Assembly (NCBI RefSeq): GCF_024753255.1
Contig: NZ_JANUHA010000001.1
Coordinates: 62,001-126,000, forward strand
Reading direction: 5' to 3'
Length of the DNA stretch: 64,000 nucleotides
DNA from: Massilia agri
GTDB taxonomy: Bacteria; Pseudomonadota; Gammaproteobacteria; Burkholderiales; Burkholderiaceae_D
A model generated the notes under the pieces. The model was given only the letters and a program-made list of their open reading frames with translations, was not told where the DNA came from and ran no database searches. Shown piece after piece: positions 1 to 11,080 of the stretch; the first letter of the stretch is position 1, and every line of letters starts with the position of its first letter. The position numbers were made by a program, and so were the translations under genes.

Positions 1-99
1 GATGACGTCCGGGCCGATGGTGCCTTTGTAGATCGGCATGTCGACCGACGGGCTGCCGTCGGAGAACGACAGGGTGGCTTTGGTATCAGAGATATTCAT
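1..99 (-). CDS. gltA: Citrate synthase, N-terminal fragment (runs off the window)
   Basis: The 33 visible codons begin MNISDTKATLSFSDG and continue to IYKGTIGPDVI, the typical start of proteobacterial type II citrate synthase, which condenses oxaloacetate and acetyl-CoA. An AAGGAAG ribosome binding site lies 4 bases before the ATG. The gene is the last visible member of the sdhC-D-A-B-E-gltA cluster, 49 bp after sdhE. The assignment rests on the N-terminus plus this conserved gene order; the catalytic part is outside the window. Confidence 0.9.
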   Translation of the reverse strand, partial: MNISDTKATLSFSDGSPSVDMPIYKGTIGPDVI

Positions 100-148
100 G
101 GCACTTCCTTCTTGTGGGAGTGGATCTTAAAAACAAAAAACGGCTGTC

Positions 149-439
149 TCACGCTTGCCGCAGGCGCGCCAGCAAGGCGCGCACGTGCGGCCGGTCGACC
201 TCGCCTTCAGGCTCGGAGCGGCCCAGCAGCAGGTCCATCAGCGGATTGTCCGCCAGGTCCAGCAAGCGGGTCAGCGCATCGACTTCCTCGTCGCTCAATT
301 CTTCTTCATGCGCATCGAGGAAGCGCGTGAGGATCAAATCGTTCTCGAGCAGGCCACGGCGGGCGCGCCAGCGCAGGCGGGCGCGGTTCGTGGGGTCGGA
401 TTGATGCGTTTTCACTAGAGTCCGTTGTTGGGTCAACAT
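149..439 (-). CDS. sdhE: Succinate dehydrogenase assembly factor SdhE (YgfY family)
   Basis: A protein of about 96 aa with the family signature RARLRWRARRGLLENDLIL, which contains the conserved RRG motif used to bind SdhA and promote covalent attachment of FAD. An acidic helical region (EEELSDEEVDAL) follows, as in the family. It lies between sdhB and gltA, the usual position in betaproteobacteria. In-frame ATGs occur at 451, 442 and 439. A GGAG four bases before the ATG at 439 makes that start most plausible, but 442 or 451 cannot be excluded. A REP-like element separates it from sdhB. Confidence 0.9.
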   Translation of the reverse strand: MLTQQRTLVKTHQSDPTNRARLRWRARRGLLENDLILTRFLDAHEEELSDEEVDALTRLLDLADNPLMDLLLGRSEPEGEVDRPHVRALLARLRQA

Positions 440-542
440 CATACTCCGCATGCCGGGAATAGGCAGTACGGTACTTTTACTGTATTTGCGGCATCTTTTA
501 CTGCGTGATGCTGCATTTTGCGGCTATGTGCTACGGCTGGCT

Positions 543-608
543 GAACGCGCGCACGGCAAAGCCGTGCACCCTACGTAGGGTGGTCGGGTTCCCCGACCGC
601 GCGTTCAA
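543..608. repeat. Paired REP-like palindrome, copy 1 (tail-to-tail)
   Basis: Two hairpin modules abut at CCCTAC/GTAGGG. 543-574 reads on the minus strand as a GTAGGGTGCACGGC module with a GCACGGC/GCCGTGC stem. 575-608 is the plus-strand module with a GGTCGGG/CCCGACC stem ending GCGCGTTCAA. The same modules recur at 4167-4267 and 17779-17888. This copy lies in the 189-194 bp sdhB-sdhE gap, inside the operon. A small inverted repeat (TTCAAA/TTTGAA, 604-620) follows. Confidence 0.8.
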
Positions 609-633
609 ATCACGTTTGAACTGAGCGACGATC

Positions 634-1344
634 TTAGATCGCGCGACGAACCAGCAATTCCTTGATCTTGCCGATCGCCTTGTTCGGATTCAGGCCCTTC
701 GGGCACACGTCCGTGCAGTTCATGATCGAGTGGCAGCGGAACAGGCGGTACGGGTCTTCCAGGTTGTCCAGGCGCTCGTTGGTGGCTTCGTCGCGCGAGT
801 CGGCGATGAAGCGGTAGGCCTGCAGCAGGCCGGCCGGGCCGACGAACTTGTCCGGGTTCCACCAGAACGACGGGCAGGAGGTCGAGCAGCAGGCGCACAG
901 GATGCACTCGTACAGGCCGTCGAGCTCTTCGCGCTCTTCCGGCGACTGCAGGCGCTCTTTCTCCGGCTTGATCGAGTCGTTGATCAGGTACGGCTTGATC
1001 GAGTGGTACTGCTTGAAGAAGTTGGTCATGTCGACGATCAGGTCGCGGACCACCGGCAGGCCTGGCAGCGGACGCAGCACGATCGGCTGGGTCAGCTCGT
1101 TCAGGTTGGTGGTGCAGGCCAGGCCGTTCTTGCCGTTGATGTTCATCGCGTCCGAACCGCACACGCCTTCGCGGCAGGAGCGGCGCAGGGCCAGCGAATC
1201 GTCGACGTCCGACTTGATGCGCTGCAGCGCGTCGAGCAGCATCTTGTCGGTGTCTTGCAGCTCGACGGTGACGTCTTGCATGTAAGGCTTCGTATCCTTG
1301 TCCGGATCGTAGCGGTAGATCTTCAGTTGGACGGTGCGTGCCAT
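634..1344 (-). CDS. sdhB: Succinate dehydrogenase iron-sulfur subunit
   Basis: 236 aa, the family length. It carries electrons from the flavoprotein to ubiquinone in complex II. The N-terminal ferredoxin domain holds the [2Fe-2S] motif [13 protein letters not shown] with C57, C62 and C77. As in E. coli, an Asp (D65) occupies the fourth-ligand region. The C-terminal domain has [12 protein letters not shown] and [14 protein letters not shown] for the [4Fe-4S] and [3Fe-4S] clusters. It starts 50 bp after sdhA and is followed by a REP-like element rather than a U-tract terminator. Confidence 0.98.
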   Translation of the reverse strand: MARTVQLKIYRYDPDKDTKPYMQDVTVELQDTDKMLLDALQRIKSDVDDSLALRRSCREGVCGSDAMNINGKNGLACTTNLNELTQPIVLRPLPGLPVVRDLIVDMTNFFKQYHSIKPYLINDSIKPEKERLQSPEEREELDGLYECILCACCSTSCPSFWWNPDKFVGPAGLLQAYRFIADSRDEATNERLDNLEDPYRLFRCHSIMNCTDVCPKGLNPNKAIGKIKELLVRRAI

Positions 1345-1394
1345 GTTTTTACCTGTTTTTCACGGGCCGCGACCACGTCGCGGCCCTGCATAAA

Positions 1395-3173
1395 TTAGAA
1401 AGTACGGGCCTTCGGCTTGAAGGTGTCGACGGTCAGCGGCTTGGTGACCACAGCCTTGTACTCGAGGCGGTTGTTCTCCGAGAACCACAGGGTATGCTTC
1501 ATCCAGTTCTCGTCGTCGCGGTTCGGGTAGTCGCTGTGGGCGTGCGCGCCGCGCGATTCCGGACGGGCCGCTGCCGACACGATGGTCGCCTTGGCGGTCT
1601 CGATCAGGTTGTCGAGTTCCAGCGCTTCCACGCGGGCGGTGTTGAACACCTTCGACTTGTCCTTGAACGACACGTGCTTGCGGCGCTCGTCCAGCTTCAT
1701 GATTTCCTTGACGCCCGCATCCAGCAGTTCCTGGGTACGGAACACGCCGCAGTACTTCTGCATGGTGGCGCGGATGTCGTTGGCGACGCCCTGCACTTTT
1801 TCGCTGCCGGTCGAGGTCTCGAGGCGGTTCAGGCGCTCGAGCGCGAAGTCGGCTGCGTCGGCTGGCAGCGGCTTGTTCAGCTTCTGCTTCAGGTTCGAGG
1901 CGACGACGTGGTTGCCGGCCGCGCGGCCGAAGACCACCAGGTCGAGCAGCGAGTTGGTGCCCAGGCGGTTGGCGCCGTGGACCGAGACGCAGGCGCATTC
2001 GCCGATCGCGTACAGGCCATTGACGATCTTCTGGCCGCCGGCGCCGTCAGGAGCGACGACCTGGCCGTGGATGTTGGTCGGGATGCCGCCCATCTGGTAG
2101 TGGATGGTCGGGACGACCGGGATCGGTTCCTTGGTCGCATCGACGTTGGCGAACTTGTGGCCAATTTCGAGAATCGACGGCAGGCGCTTCTCGATGGTGT
2201 CCTTGCCGATGTGGCGCAGGTCCAGCAGCACGTGGTCCTTGTTCGGACCGCAGCCGCGGCCTTCCTTGATCTCCTGGTCCATCGAGCGCGAGACGAAGTC
2301 GCGCGGCGCCAGGTCCTTCAGGGTCGGCGCGTAGCGCTCCATGAAGCGTTCGCCGTTCGAGTTGATCAGGATGCCGCCCTCGCCGCGCACGCCCTCGGTG
2401 ATGAGGACGCCCGCGCCGGCCACGCCGGTCGGGTGGAACTGCCAGAACTCCATGTCCTGCAGCGGCAGGCCGGCGCGCGCCGCCATGCCCATGCCGTCGC
2501 CGGTGTTGATGAAGGCGTTGGTCGATGCGGCGAAGATGCGGCCTGCGCCGCCGGTGGCGAAGATGGTGGTCTTCGCTTCCAGGATCATCACGTCGCCGGT
2601 TTCCATTTCCAGGGCCATCACGCCGACCACGTCGCCTTCGGCGTCGCGGATCAGGTCGAGTGCCATCCACTCGACGAAGAAGTGGGTGCGGGCACGGACG
2701 TTACGCTGGTACAGGGTGTGCAGCAGTGCGTGGCCGGTACGGTCGGCCGCGGCGCACGCGCGCTGGACCGGCTTCTCGCCGAAGTTCGCGGTGTGGCCGC
2801 CGAAGGGGCGCTGGTAGATCGTGCCGTCCGGGTTGCGGTCGAATGGCATGCCGAAGTGTTCGAGCTCGTACACGACCTTCGGGGCTTCGCGGCACATGAA
2901 TTCGATCGCGTCCTGGTCGCCCAGGTAGTCGCCACCCTTGACGGTGTCGAACATGTGCCAGTACCAGTCGTCTTCGCTCATATTGCCCAGCGAGGCGCCG
3001 ATGCCGCCCTGTGCCGCGACGGTGTGGGAACGGGTCGGGAAGACCTTCGACAGCACCGCCACGTTCAGGCCGGCTTCAGCCAGCTGCAGCGATGCGCGCA
3101 TGCCGGAACCGCCGGCGCCAACGATGACCGCGTCAAAACGACGGGTAGGGATTGCAGTTTTGATAGCTGCCAC
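1395..3173 (-). CDS. sdhA: Succinate dehydrogenase flavoprotein subunit
   Basis: 592 aa. It oxidises succinate to fumarate. Visible signatures are the FAD dinucleotide fold VIVGAGGSGMRASL (about residues 17-28), the covalent flavin histidine in SHTVAAQGG (H50), the substrate loop FHPTGVAGAGVLITEGVRGE, and the C-terminal HSDYP motif. The start is GTG with GGAG nine bases upstream, and the gene begins 2 bp after the sdhD stop, so translation is probably coupled. Confidence 0.98.
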   Translation of the reverse strand: MAAIKTAIPTRRFDAVIVGAGGSGMRASLQLAEAGLNVAVLSKVFPTRSHTVAAQGGIGASLGNMSEDDWYWHMFDTVKGGDYLGDQDAIEFMCREAPKVVYELEHFGMPFDRNPDGTIYQRPFGGHTANFGEKPVQRACAAADRTGHALLHTLYQRNVRARTHFFVEWMALDLIRDAEGDVVGVMALEMETGDVMILEAKTTIFATGGAGRIFAASTNAFINTGDGMGMAARAGLPLQDMEFWQFHPTGVAGAGVLITEGVRGEGGILINSNGERFMERYAPTLKDLAPRDFVSRSMDQEIKEGRGCGPNKDHVLLDLRHIGKDTIEKRLPSILEIGHKFANVDATKEPIPVVPTIHYQMGGIPTNIHGQVVAPDGAGGQKIVNGLYAIGECACVSVHGANRLGTNSLLDLVVFGRAAGNHVVASNLKQKLNKPLPADAADFALERLNRLETSTGSEKVQGVANDIRATMQKYCGVFRTQELLDAGVKEIMKLDERRKHVSFKDKSKVFNTARVEALELDNLIETAKATIVSAAARPESRGAHAHSDYPNRDDENWMKHTLWFSENNRLEYKAVVTKPLTVDTFKPKARTF

Positions 3174-3175
3174 GA

Positions 3176-3544
3176 TTACACACTCCAGAGAATTTGCACG
3201 GTCCAGGCGGCGCAGGCGAGCAGCCAGAAGATGGTCAACAGCATCAGGAACAGGCGCAGGCCCGCCGATTTGATGTAGTCCATCCAGATGTCACGGATGC
3301 CGACCCAGGCGTGGTAGAACAGGCCGAGGAAGGTCACCAGCGAGAACAGCTTGAACCACTGCTTCGCGAACAGGCCTGCCCAGGCTTCGTACGAGAATTC
3401 GTTCGCGGTCAGGAAGGACACCAGCAGCACGATGGTGTAGACGGCCATGACGATGGCAGTGACGCGTTGCGCCAGCCAGTCCTTCACGCCGTAGTGGGCG
3501 CCGACAACGAGGCGGCGCGGGCCGATATTATTTTTAGTTGCCAT
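3176..3544 (-). CDS. sdhD: Succinate dehydrogenase membrane anchor subunit
   Basis: 122 aa with three predicted transmembrane helices (about residues 27-47, 65-85 and 94-118). The motif FYHAWVGIRDIWMDY contains H78, the likely haem b ligand, and matches the SdhD family. It sits 3 bp after sdhC and 2 bp before sdhA. The hydrophobic subunits bind quinone and anchor SdhAB at the inner membrane face. Confidence 0.95.
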   Translation of the reverse strand: MATKNNIGPRRLVVGAHYGVKDWLAQRVTAIVMAVYTIVLLVSFLTANEFSYEAWAGLFAKQWFKLFSLVTFLGLFYHAWVGIRDIWMDYIKSAGLRLFLMLLTIFWLLACAAWTVQILWSV

Positions 3545-3547
3545 GAT

Positions 3548-3973
3548 TTAGAACACTCCGAACAATTTCAGGCCGACCAGCGCGGTCAGCACCAGGCTCA
3601 CGACCAGCACCCAGCGTGCGGTCTTCTGCGCAGCGTCCTTGTCCAGGGCCAGGTGGTTGTCCATGAACAGGTGGCGAACGCCGGCGGTGAAGTGGTGCAG
3701 GTAGGCCCAGGAGAGGCCCAGCAGGATGATCTTGACGAACCAGTTGTCGACGATGCCCGCGAAGTGGGCAAACGAGTACTCGGAACGCAGGCTTTCCTGC
3801 AGCAGGTAGAGCAGGAACGGCAGGAACAGGAACAGGCCGGCGCCGCTCACGCGGTGCAGGATCGACACGATGGCCGATGGCGGCATGCGATATTTACCCG
3901 TAATATCCCCAATGCCAACGTTGCGGAACTCCGGCCGCCCTTTTTTTGCTGCATCTTTCACGGCTTCGGACAT
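3548..3973 (-). CDS. sdhC: Succinate dehydrogenase cytochrome b556 subunit
   Basis: 141 aa with three transmembrane helices. The family signatures are SILHRVSG (quinone-site Ser/Arg region) and LHHFTAGVRHLFMD (haem-ligand histidine region). It is the first gene of the sdh operon. A strong ribosome binding site, GGGAGGTG, lies 5 bases before the ATG. About 290 bp separate it from the upstream gntR, leaving room for the operon promoter, although no convincing -35/-10 pair stands out. Confidence 0.95.
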   Translation of the reverse strand: MSEAVKDAAKKGRPEFRNVGIGDITGKYRMPPSAIVSILHRVSGAGLFLFLPFLLYLLQESLRSEYSFAHFAGIVDNWFVKIILLGLSWAYLHHFTAGVRHLFMDNHLALDKDAAQKTARWVLVVSLVLTALVGLKLFGVF

Positions 3974-4166
3974 GTAACACCTCCCTTATGACGACAGTTT
4001 TTTAGTGAACCCTTGATTTTCGCCGATTTTGTGACTGGCTCCAAATTCCGTTGCCAGAATCTACAGCCGCGCAACAAACCGGGTACTGTTCGTCGCTTAC
4101 TCAAAACCAACTAATTTTAATCGCTTCGTGCGATTGCTGCTGACGCCGGCACCGGCCTCTGCAATG

Positions 4167-4267
4167 GTAGGGTGGTCGGCTTCGCCGACCGCGCGTTCAA
4201 CTCACGGATGCACCGTGGCGACGCGTGGTCTGGCTGGACGCGCGGTCGGCATAGCCGACCACCCTAC
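4167..4267. repeat. Paired REP-like palindrome, copy 2 (head-to-head)
   Basis: The plus-strand module 4167-4200 has the stem GGTCGGC/GCCGACC and ends GCGCGTTCAA. It faces the minus-strand module 4238-4267, which has the same stem with an ATA loop. About 37 bp lie between. The outer ends are GTAGGGTGG and its complement. The distal module overlaps the stop codon of the gntR gene (TAG at 4264-4266). It may act as a 3' stem-loop for gntR; that role is inferred. Confidence 0.8.
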
Positions 4268-5046
4268 GACAATTCATTCTGGTAGTGATGGCGGGCGGTC
4301 GAGTAGATCCCCCTGCGCAGCTCCACCGGTTTATCTCCATACGAGAACGACACGCGATCCGCGCACAGGAGCGGCGTACCTTCCGCCACCTTCAGGTGCT
4401 CCGCCGCCTGCGCATCCGCCGACACCGCCCGGATCTTCTCGGTCGCGCGTATCATGCGCGTGCCGAACTCCGATTCGAACAGCCCGTACATCGGCCCCTT
4501 GTATTCCACCAGCCGCTCCGCCGTCAGCCCCTTGAACAGCTGGCCCGGCAGCCACAGCTCCTCGAGGATGGTCGGCACGCCATCGAAGGACTGCACGCGC
4601 TTGATGTACACCACCGTGTCGCCCGAATTCAGTTCGAGCAGGCGCGCCACTTCGGCCGTGGCGCGGATGCGCAGCACGGCGATGAAGCGGTTGTCGGGAT
4701 GGTGGGGAACGCCCTCGTCGGGCATCAGGCGCAGGAAGCGGAAGTGGGCGCGCTCCTCGGCGTGGGTGGCGACAAACGTGCCCTTGCCCTGGCGGCGCAC
4801 CACCAGGTTCTCGGCCGCGAGCTCGTCGATGGCCTTGCGCACGGTGCCCTGGCTGACCTTGAAGCGGCCGGCCAGTTCGACCTCGCTCGGCATGAGTTCG
4901 CCTGGCTTCCACTCGCCCGACTGCAGGCTCTGGGTGATCAGGGCCTTGATCTGCTGGTACAGCGGACGAAACGACGGCGATGCGTCGGTGCTCGCTGCAT
5001 CGCTGCTGTGGGGCGGGACGGGATTCATAGACCGCGATTTCACCAC
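4264..5046 (-). CDS. GntR/HutC-family transcriptional regulator with UTRA domain
   Basis: About 260 aa. The N-terminal winged helix (about residues 28-95) contains PLYQQIKALI, the MPSEVELA segment and the recognition region VSQGTVRKAIDEL, followed by the wing RRQGKGTFV. The C-terminal part (about 105-250) is a UTRA ligand-binding domain. The gene is upstream of sdhC and divergent from mdh. Palindromic sites at 5079-5105 just before its start suggest autoregulation and control of TCA-cycle genes; this is inferred. The start is uncertain: GTG at 5046, or ATG at 5028 (MNPVPP), neither with a strong ribosome binding site. Confidence 0.9.
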   Translation of the reverse strand: MVKSRSMNPVPPHSSDAASTDASPSFRPLYQQIKALITQSLQSGEWKPGELMPSEVELAGRFKVSQGTVRKAIDELAAENLVVRRQGKGTFVATHAEERAHFRFLRLMPDEGVPHHPDNRFIAVLRIRATAEVARLLELNSGDTVVYIKRVQSFDGVPTILEELWLPGQLFKGLTAERLVEYKGPMYGLFESEFGTRMIRATEKIRAVSADAQAAEHLKVAEGTPLLCADRVSFSYGDKPVELRRGIYSTARHHYQNELS

Positions 5047-5078
5047 AAATGTGCATGCGAGTCCAGTATATGACCGTC

Positions 5079-5105
5079 AAGACATGTGTCTTATATAAGA
5101 CATAT
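5079..5105. promoter_or_regulatory. Candidate operator for the GntR regulator
   Basis: TGTCTTATATAAGACA at 5087-5102 is a perfect 16-bp palindrome. An additional AAGACA half-site at 5079-5084 gives three alternating half-sites over 24 bp. It lies in the 243-bp gntR-mdh divergent region, immediately upstream of a TTGACA at 5114-5119. GntR-family dimers bind short palindromes of this kind. Binding by this regulator is an inference from position. Confidence 0.6.
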
Positions 5106-5196
5106 GATATGAATTGACAGATAGAACACCGGAGGCATACACTCGCGATCGGTTTGGACCTCCGCGTGTCCTCGCACGGCCGCGCGCGATATCCAT

Positions 5197-5223
5197 TTGA
5201 CAGGGTGCCTGTTTTGGTATCAT
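5197..5223 (+). promoter_or_regulatory. Candidate mdh promoter
   Basis: TTGACA at 5197-5202 and TATCAT at 5218-5223 are separated by 15 bp, shorter than the preferred 17. They lie 67 bp before the mdh ATG. A second TTGACA at 5114-5119, next to the palindromic operator, is followed by a weaker CATACA. Confidence 0.4.
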
Positions 5224-5289
5224 TGCAGCTTTCGTCATTCAGGCATTCCTTCGGCTCGACCGTTTTCATTCCCACTTTGGAGATTCATC

Positions 5290-6279
5290 ATGGCTAAAAC
5301 CCCAATGCGCGTCGCCGTGACCGGCGCGGCCGGCCAGATCGGCTATTCCCTGCTGTTCCGCATCGCCAACGGCGACATGCTGGGCAAGGACCAGCCGGTC
5401 ATCCTGCAGCTGCTCGAGATCGACAACGAGAAGGCACAGAAGGCGCTGAAGGGCGTCATGATGGAAATCGACGACTGCGCATTCCCGCTGCTGGCCGGCA
5501 TGACCGCCCACGCCGACCCGATGACCGCCTTCAAGGATGCCGACGTGGCCCTGCTGGTCGGCGCACGTCCGCGCGGCCCGGGCATGGAGCGCAAGGACCT
5601 GCTGGAAGCCAACGCCCAGATCTTCACCGTGCAGGGCAAGGCGCTGGACGCCGTCGCTTCGCGTGACGTGAAAGTCCTGGTGGTCGGCAACCCGGCCAAC
5701 ACCAACGCCTACATCGCCATGAAGTCGGCCCCGAACCTGCCGGCCAAGAACTTCACCGCCATGCTGCGCCTGGACCACAACCGCGCCCTGTCGCAAGTCG
5801 CGGCCAAGCTGGGCAAGCCGGTCGGTTCGATCGAGAAGATGGCCGTGTGGGGCAACCACTCGCCGACCATGTACGCCGACTACCGCTTCGCCACCATCGA
5901 CGGCCAGTCGGTGAAGGAAGCGATCAACGACGACGCCTGGAACCGCGACACCTTCCTGCCGACCGTCGGCAAGCGCGGCGCCGCCATCATCGACGCACGC
6001 GGCGCATCGTCGGCAGCTTCGGCAGCCAACGCGGCGATCGACCACGTGCGTGACTGGGTGCTGGGCACCAACGGCAAGTGGACCACCATGGGCATCCCGT
6101 CGGACGGTTCGTACGGCATCCCGGAAGGCACCATGTTCGGCTTCCCGGTGACCACCGAAAACGGCGAATACAAGATCGTCCAGGGCCTGGAAATCGACGC
6201 GTTCTCGCAAGAGCGCATCAACCTGACCCTGAAAGAGCTGGAAGAAGAGAAAGCCGGCGTCGCTCATCTGCTGAACTAA
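5290..6279 (+). CDS. mdh: Malate dehydrogenase (NAD-dependent)
   Basis: 329 aa. It interconverts malate and oxaloacetate in the TCA cycle. The nucleotide-binding motif [10 protein letters not shown] is near residues 9-18. [14 protein letters not shown] is the mobile active-site loop, NPANTNA and LRLDHNRA are substrate and cofactor motifs, and WGNHSP contains the catalytic H190. The length and motifs match the proteobacterial family-2 enzyme. The ATG at 5290 follows a TTGGAG ribosome binding site; an upstream in-frame ATG at 5197 overlaps the promoter and is rejected. Confidence 0.98.
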   Translation: MAKTPMRVAVTGAAGQIGYSLLFRIANGDMLGKDQPVILQLLEIDNEKAQKALKGVMMEIDDCAFPLLAGMTAHADPMTAFKDADVALLVGARPRGPGMERKDLLEANAQIFTVQGKALDAVASRDVKVLVVGNPANTNAYIAMKSAPNLPAKNFTAMLRLDHNRALSQVAAKLGKPVGSIEKMAVWGNHSPTMYADYRFATIDGQSVKEAINDDAWNRDTFLPTVGKRGAAIIDARGASSAASAANAAIDHVRDWVLGTNGKWTTMGIPSDGSYGIPEGTMFGFPVTTENGEYKIVQGLEIDAFSQERINLTLKELEEEKAGVAHLLN

Positions 6280-6302
6280 GCTGCCGGGTTAAGCAATGCA
6301 AA

Positions 6303-6357
6303 GGCGCAGGCACCCGCCTGCGCCAACCGTGCCATGCCGTTGAATAGACGGCATGGC
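6303..6357 (+). other. Two tandem stem-loops between mdh and the CitE-like gene
   Basis: GGCGCAGGC/GCCTGCGCC (6303-6324, 4-nt loop) and GCCATGCCGT/ACGGCATGGC (6331-6357, 7-nt loop) are perfect hairpins in the 99-bp gap. Neither is followed by a U-tract. They could protect the mdh message 3' end or attenuate read-through; the role is not shown by sequence. Confidence 0.6.
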
Positions 6358-6378
6358 CGATCCGTTTCAAGACATACC

Positions 6379-7368
6379 ATGCACCCTTCCGAGGTTTTAT
6401 TCCAGGGCAAACGCCAGCCGCTCCTCCTCCCCGCCTGCGATCACTACGCCGGCTCGGAGAAGCTGATGCGCAAATCGATGACCCTGCAACAAGAGCTTGG
6501 CCCCGTCTTCGACATCACCTTCGACTGCGAGGACGGCGCCGCCGCCGGCAGTGAAGCCGAGCACGCGCTGCTCGTGACCCAATTGGTGAACTCCGAGGAC
6601 AACCGCTTCAACCGCATCGGCGTACGCCTGCACGACACCGGCAGCGAACACTTCGCGGCGGACGTCGCGGTCATCGTCGGCTCTTGCGCGGCGCGCCTGG
6701 CCTATGTGGTGCTTCCTAAAGTGGAAAGCGCCGCCGAAGTCATTCGCGCCATCGACCTGATCAACCAGCACGCCGCCAAGGCTGGTCGCAGCGACCTGCC
6801 GGTGCACGTCCTGATCGAGACCCACGGCGCCCTGCGCGAAGCCTACGACATCGCCGCCCTGCCCCAGGTCGAGTGCCTCTCCTTCGGCATCATGGATTTC
6901 GTATCAAGCCACTACGGCGCGGTGCCGGCCAGCGCGATGCGCACCCCGGGCCAGTTCACCCACCCGCTGGTGGTGCGCGCGAAGCTCGAGATGGTCGCGG
7001 CCTGCCATGCACACGGCAAGGTGGCCTCGCACAACGTCACCACCGACATCAGGGACAGCGCGGTGGTCGCCAACGATGCCCAGCGCGCGGGCGCGGAATT
7101 CGGCTTCACCCGCATGTGGAGCATCCACCCGGACCAGATCAAGCCGATCCTGAAAGCCTTCACGCCGCGCCTGTCGGAAGTGAATGAAGCGACGAATATT
7201 TTGACCGAAGCCATGAACGCGGGATGGGGGCCGATCGCGCAACACGGCCGCTTGCACGACCGCGCGAGCTACCGATATTATTGGACCGTTTTGCAGCGCG
7301 CGAAGCTGGCAGGCCTGGCGCTGCCGGAAGCCGCGGCGGCAATCGTCAACCAAACGGATTCCAACTGA
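6379..7368 (+). CDS. CitE-like HpcH/HpaI-family lyase
   Basis: 329 aa. This is a TIM-barrel aldolase/citrate lyase beta-like protein with the metal and phosphate motifs DITFDCEDGAA, YVVLPKVESAAEV and LIETHGAL. The C-terminal RMWSIHPDQIKPI matches CitE-like CoA-ester lyases such as malyl-CoA lyase. No citF or citD partner is nearby, so it is probably a stand-alone lyase in organic-acid metabolism; the substrate is not evident. The ATG at 6379 (MHPSEVLF) is chosen because upstream in-frame codons fall inside a hairpin. The stop overlaps the next start. Confidence 0.85.
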   Translation: MHPSEVLFQGKRQPLLLPACDHYAGSEKLMRKSMTLQQELGPVFDITFDCEDGAAAGSEAEHALLVTQLVNSEDNRFNRIGVRLHDTGSEHFAADVAVIVGSCAARLAYVVLPKVESAAEVIRAIDLINQHAAKAGRSDLPVHVLIETHGALREAYDIAALPQVECLSFGIMDFVSSHYGAVPASAMRTPGQFTHPLVVRAKLEMVAACHAHGKVASHNVTTDIRDSAVVANDAQRAGAEFGFTRMWSIHPDQIKPILKAFTPRLSEVNEATNILTEAMNAGWGPIAQHGRLHDRASYRYYWTVLQRAKLAGLALPEAAAAIVNQTDSN

Positions 7369-7919
7369 TGTCCTCCCTCCTCTCCCGATTCCTGGCTGCC
7401 GGCGCGTTTGCGCTGGCAGGCATTGGCGTTTGCGCGAACGCATCCGCCGCCCCTGAAAAGCACCCGAAGGCCGAAGCGGTCCTGAAGGCCAAGTCCACCG
7501 CCAAGCCGAAGGCAAAGGCAAGGAAAGGCGCGAAAGTCGCCGCCGGCGCCGCCGCTGCCGCAGCCGTCGCCGCGCCGGCCGCCAACCCGCAGGACGTCGA
7601 CGAACCGGACATCACGGATACCCTCGTGACCGAATACGCTTGCGAACTCGGCAACAAGATCACGATCTACACGAACGCCCAGGACGACAGCCACATCGCC
7701 CTGCGCTGGAAGAAGCGCCTGCACCGCCTGAACCGCGTGGGCACGACCACCGGCGCGCTGCGCTTCGAGAACCCCTACTTTGGCCTGATCTGGATCGGCA
7801 TCCCGGCCAAGGGCATCCTGCTGGACTCGAAGCTGAACCGCCAGCTGGCCAACGAATGCAAGAATGCGGAGCAAATGGCGCCGGTAACGGCCTCGCTGCC
7901 CGCGGAAAAGAAAAGCTGA
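7368..7919 (+). CDS. Secreted protein with MliC-like C-terminal domain
   Basis: 183 aa. A signal peptide (residues 1-27, ending ASA) is followed by a Lys/Ala-rich linker (about 28-72). The C-terminal region (about 85-170) has YACELGNKITIY, RLNRVGTTTGALRFENP and a late Cys. This layout resembles membrane-bound C-type lysozyme inhibitors (MliC), which have a disulfide-linked beta sheet. The assignment is by pattern and is moderate. Its start overlaps the CitE-like stop (TGATG), so it is co-transcribed with a metabolic gene. The linker may span peptidoglycan. Confidence 0.6.
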   Translation: MSSLLSRFLAAGAFALAGIGVCANASAAPEKHPKAEAVLKAKSTAKPKAKARKGAKVAAGAAAAAAVAAPAANPQDVDEPDITDTLVTEYACELGNKITIYTNAQDDSHIALRWKKRLHRLNRVGTTTGALRFENPYFGLIWIGIPAKGILLDSKLNRQLANECKNAEQMAPVTASLPAEKKS

Positions 7920-7989
7920 TCCGGGGCCGCAAGCCACGGATCGCCTGATGTTTTGCAATTGAAAGAACAATATCCCCACTGAAGGAGAG

Positions 7990-10701
<2,712 letters not shown>

Positions 10702-10740
10702 TCGGGAGGGGCCCGCTCGCGCGGGCTGCTTGCCAAACGA

Positions 10741-10776
10741 AAAGGCCGGAACCTGCGAAGGTTCCGGCCTTTTTTA
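10741..10776 (+). terminator. Rho-independent terminator after acnA
   Basis: AAGGCCGGAACC/GGTTCCGGCCTT has a 12-bp stem and a TGCGAA loop, then a run of T. The A-run on the left side also lets it serve the convergent lipoprotein gene. Confidence 0.92.
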
Positions 10777-10795
10777 CGTCTGGGCATGGCGGCCG

Positions 10796-11080
10796 CTAGC
10801 GCCCGATCCCGAAGCCGATACCGATGCTGCTGCGCCCTCCACTGCCCACGCCACCGAAGATGGAGGTCGATACGCCCCCGCGTCCAGCGTTGGTCGCTGA
10901 CTGAAGAATGCAATTGCGCCAGGGGTCCGTGTTCGGTACATGGCCCAGCTGCGTACACGCCGGCCCGAACTCAATCATCATGCGCTCCACTTCGGCCTGT
11001 TGGGCCAGGGCCCGGTCTTGTGGGGTCGCACATCCGAGCAAGCAAAGTGCGCTTGCCGCCATCAACATGTAAACGCGCAT
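10796..11080 (-). CDS. Small lipoprotein of unknown function
   Basis: 94 aa. The lipobox LLGC places the lipidated cysteine near residue 17. The mature part has CTQLGHVPNTDPWRNCILQ with two cysteines, then a Gly/Ser-rich tail. I do not recognise a domain. The ATG at 11080 follows AAGGAGAAG. The longer upstream frame lacks a signal and is rejected. It is convergent with acnA and shares its terminator region. Confidence 0.75.
   Translation of the reverse strand: MRVYMLMAASALCLLGCATPQDRALAQQAEVERMMIEFGPACTQLGHVPNTDPWRNCILQSATNAGRGGVSTSIFGGVGSGGRSSIGIGFGIGR

Noticed and set aside
1338..3278. 646-codon open frame antisense to sdhA
   Set aside because: Same shadow effect; sdhA has all family motifs.
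4098..4140. Terminator for gntR at the AATCGC/GCGATT hairpin
   Set aside because: The stem is only 6 bp and no U-tract follows on either strand. It also lies beyond the REP element.
5197..5289. N-terminal extension of mdh from an ATG at 5197
   Set aside because: It overlaps the candidate promoter and has no ribosome binding site. The family start [10 protein letters not shown] with a TTGGAG site is at 5290.
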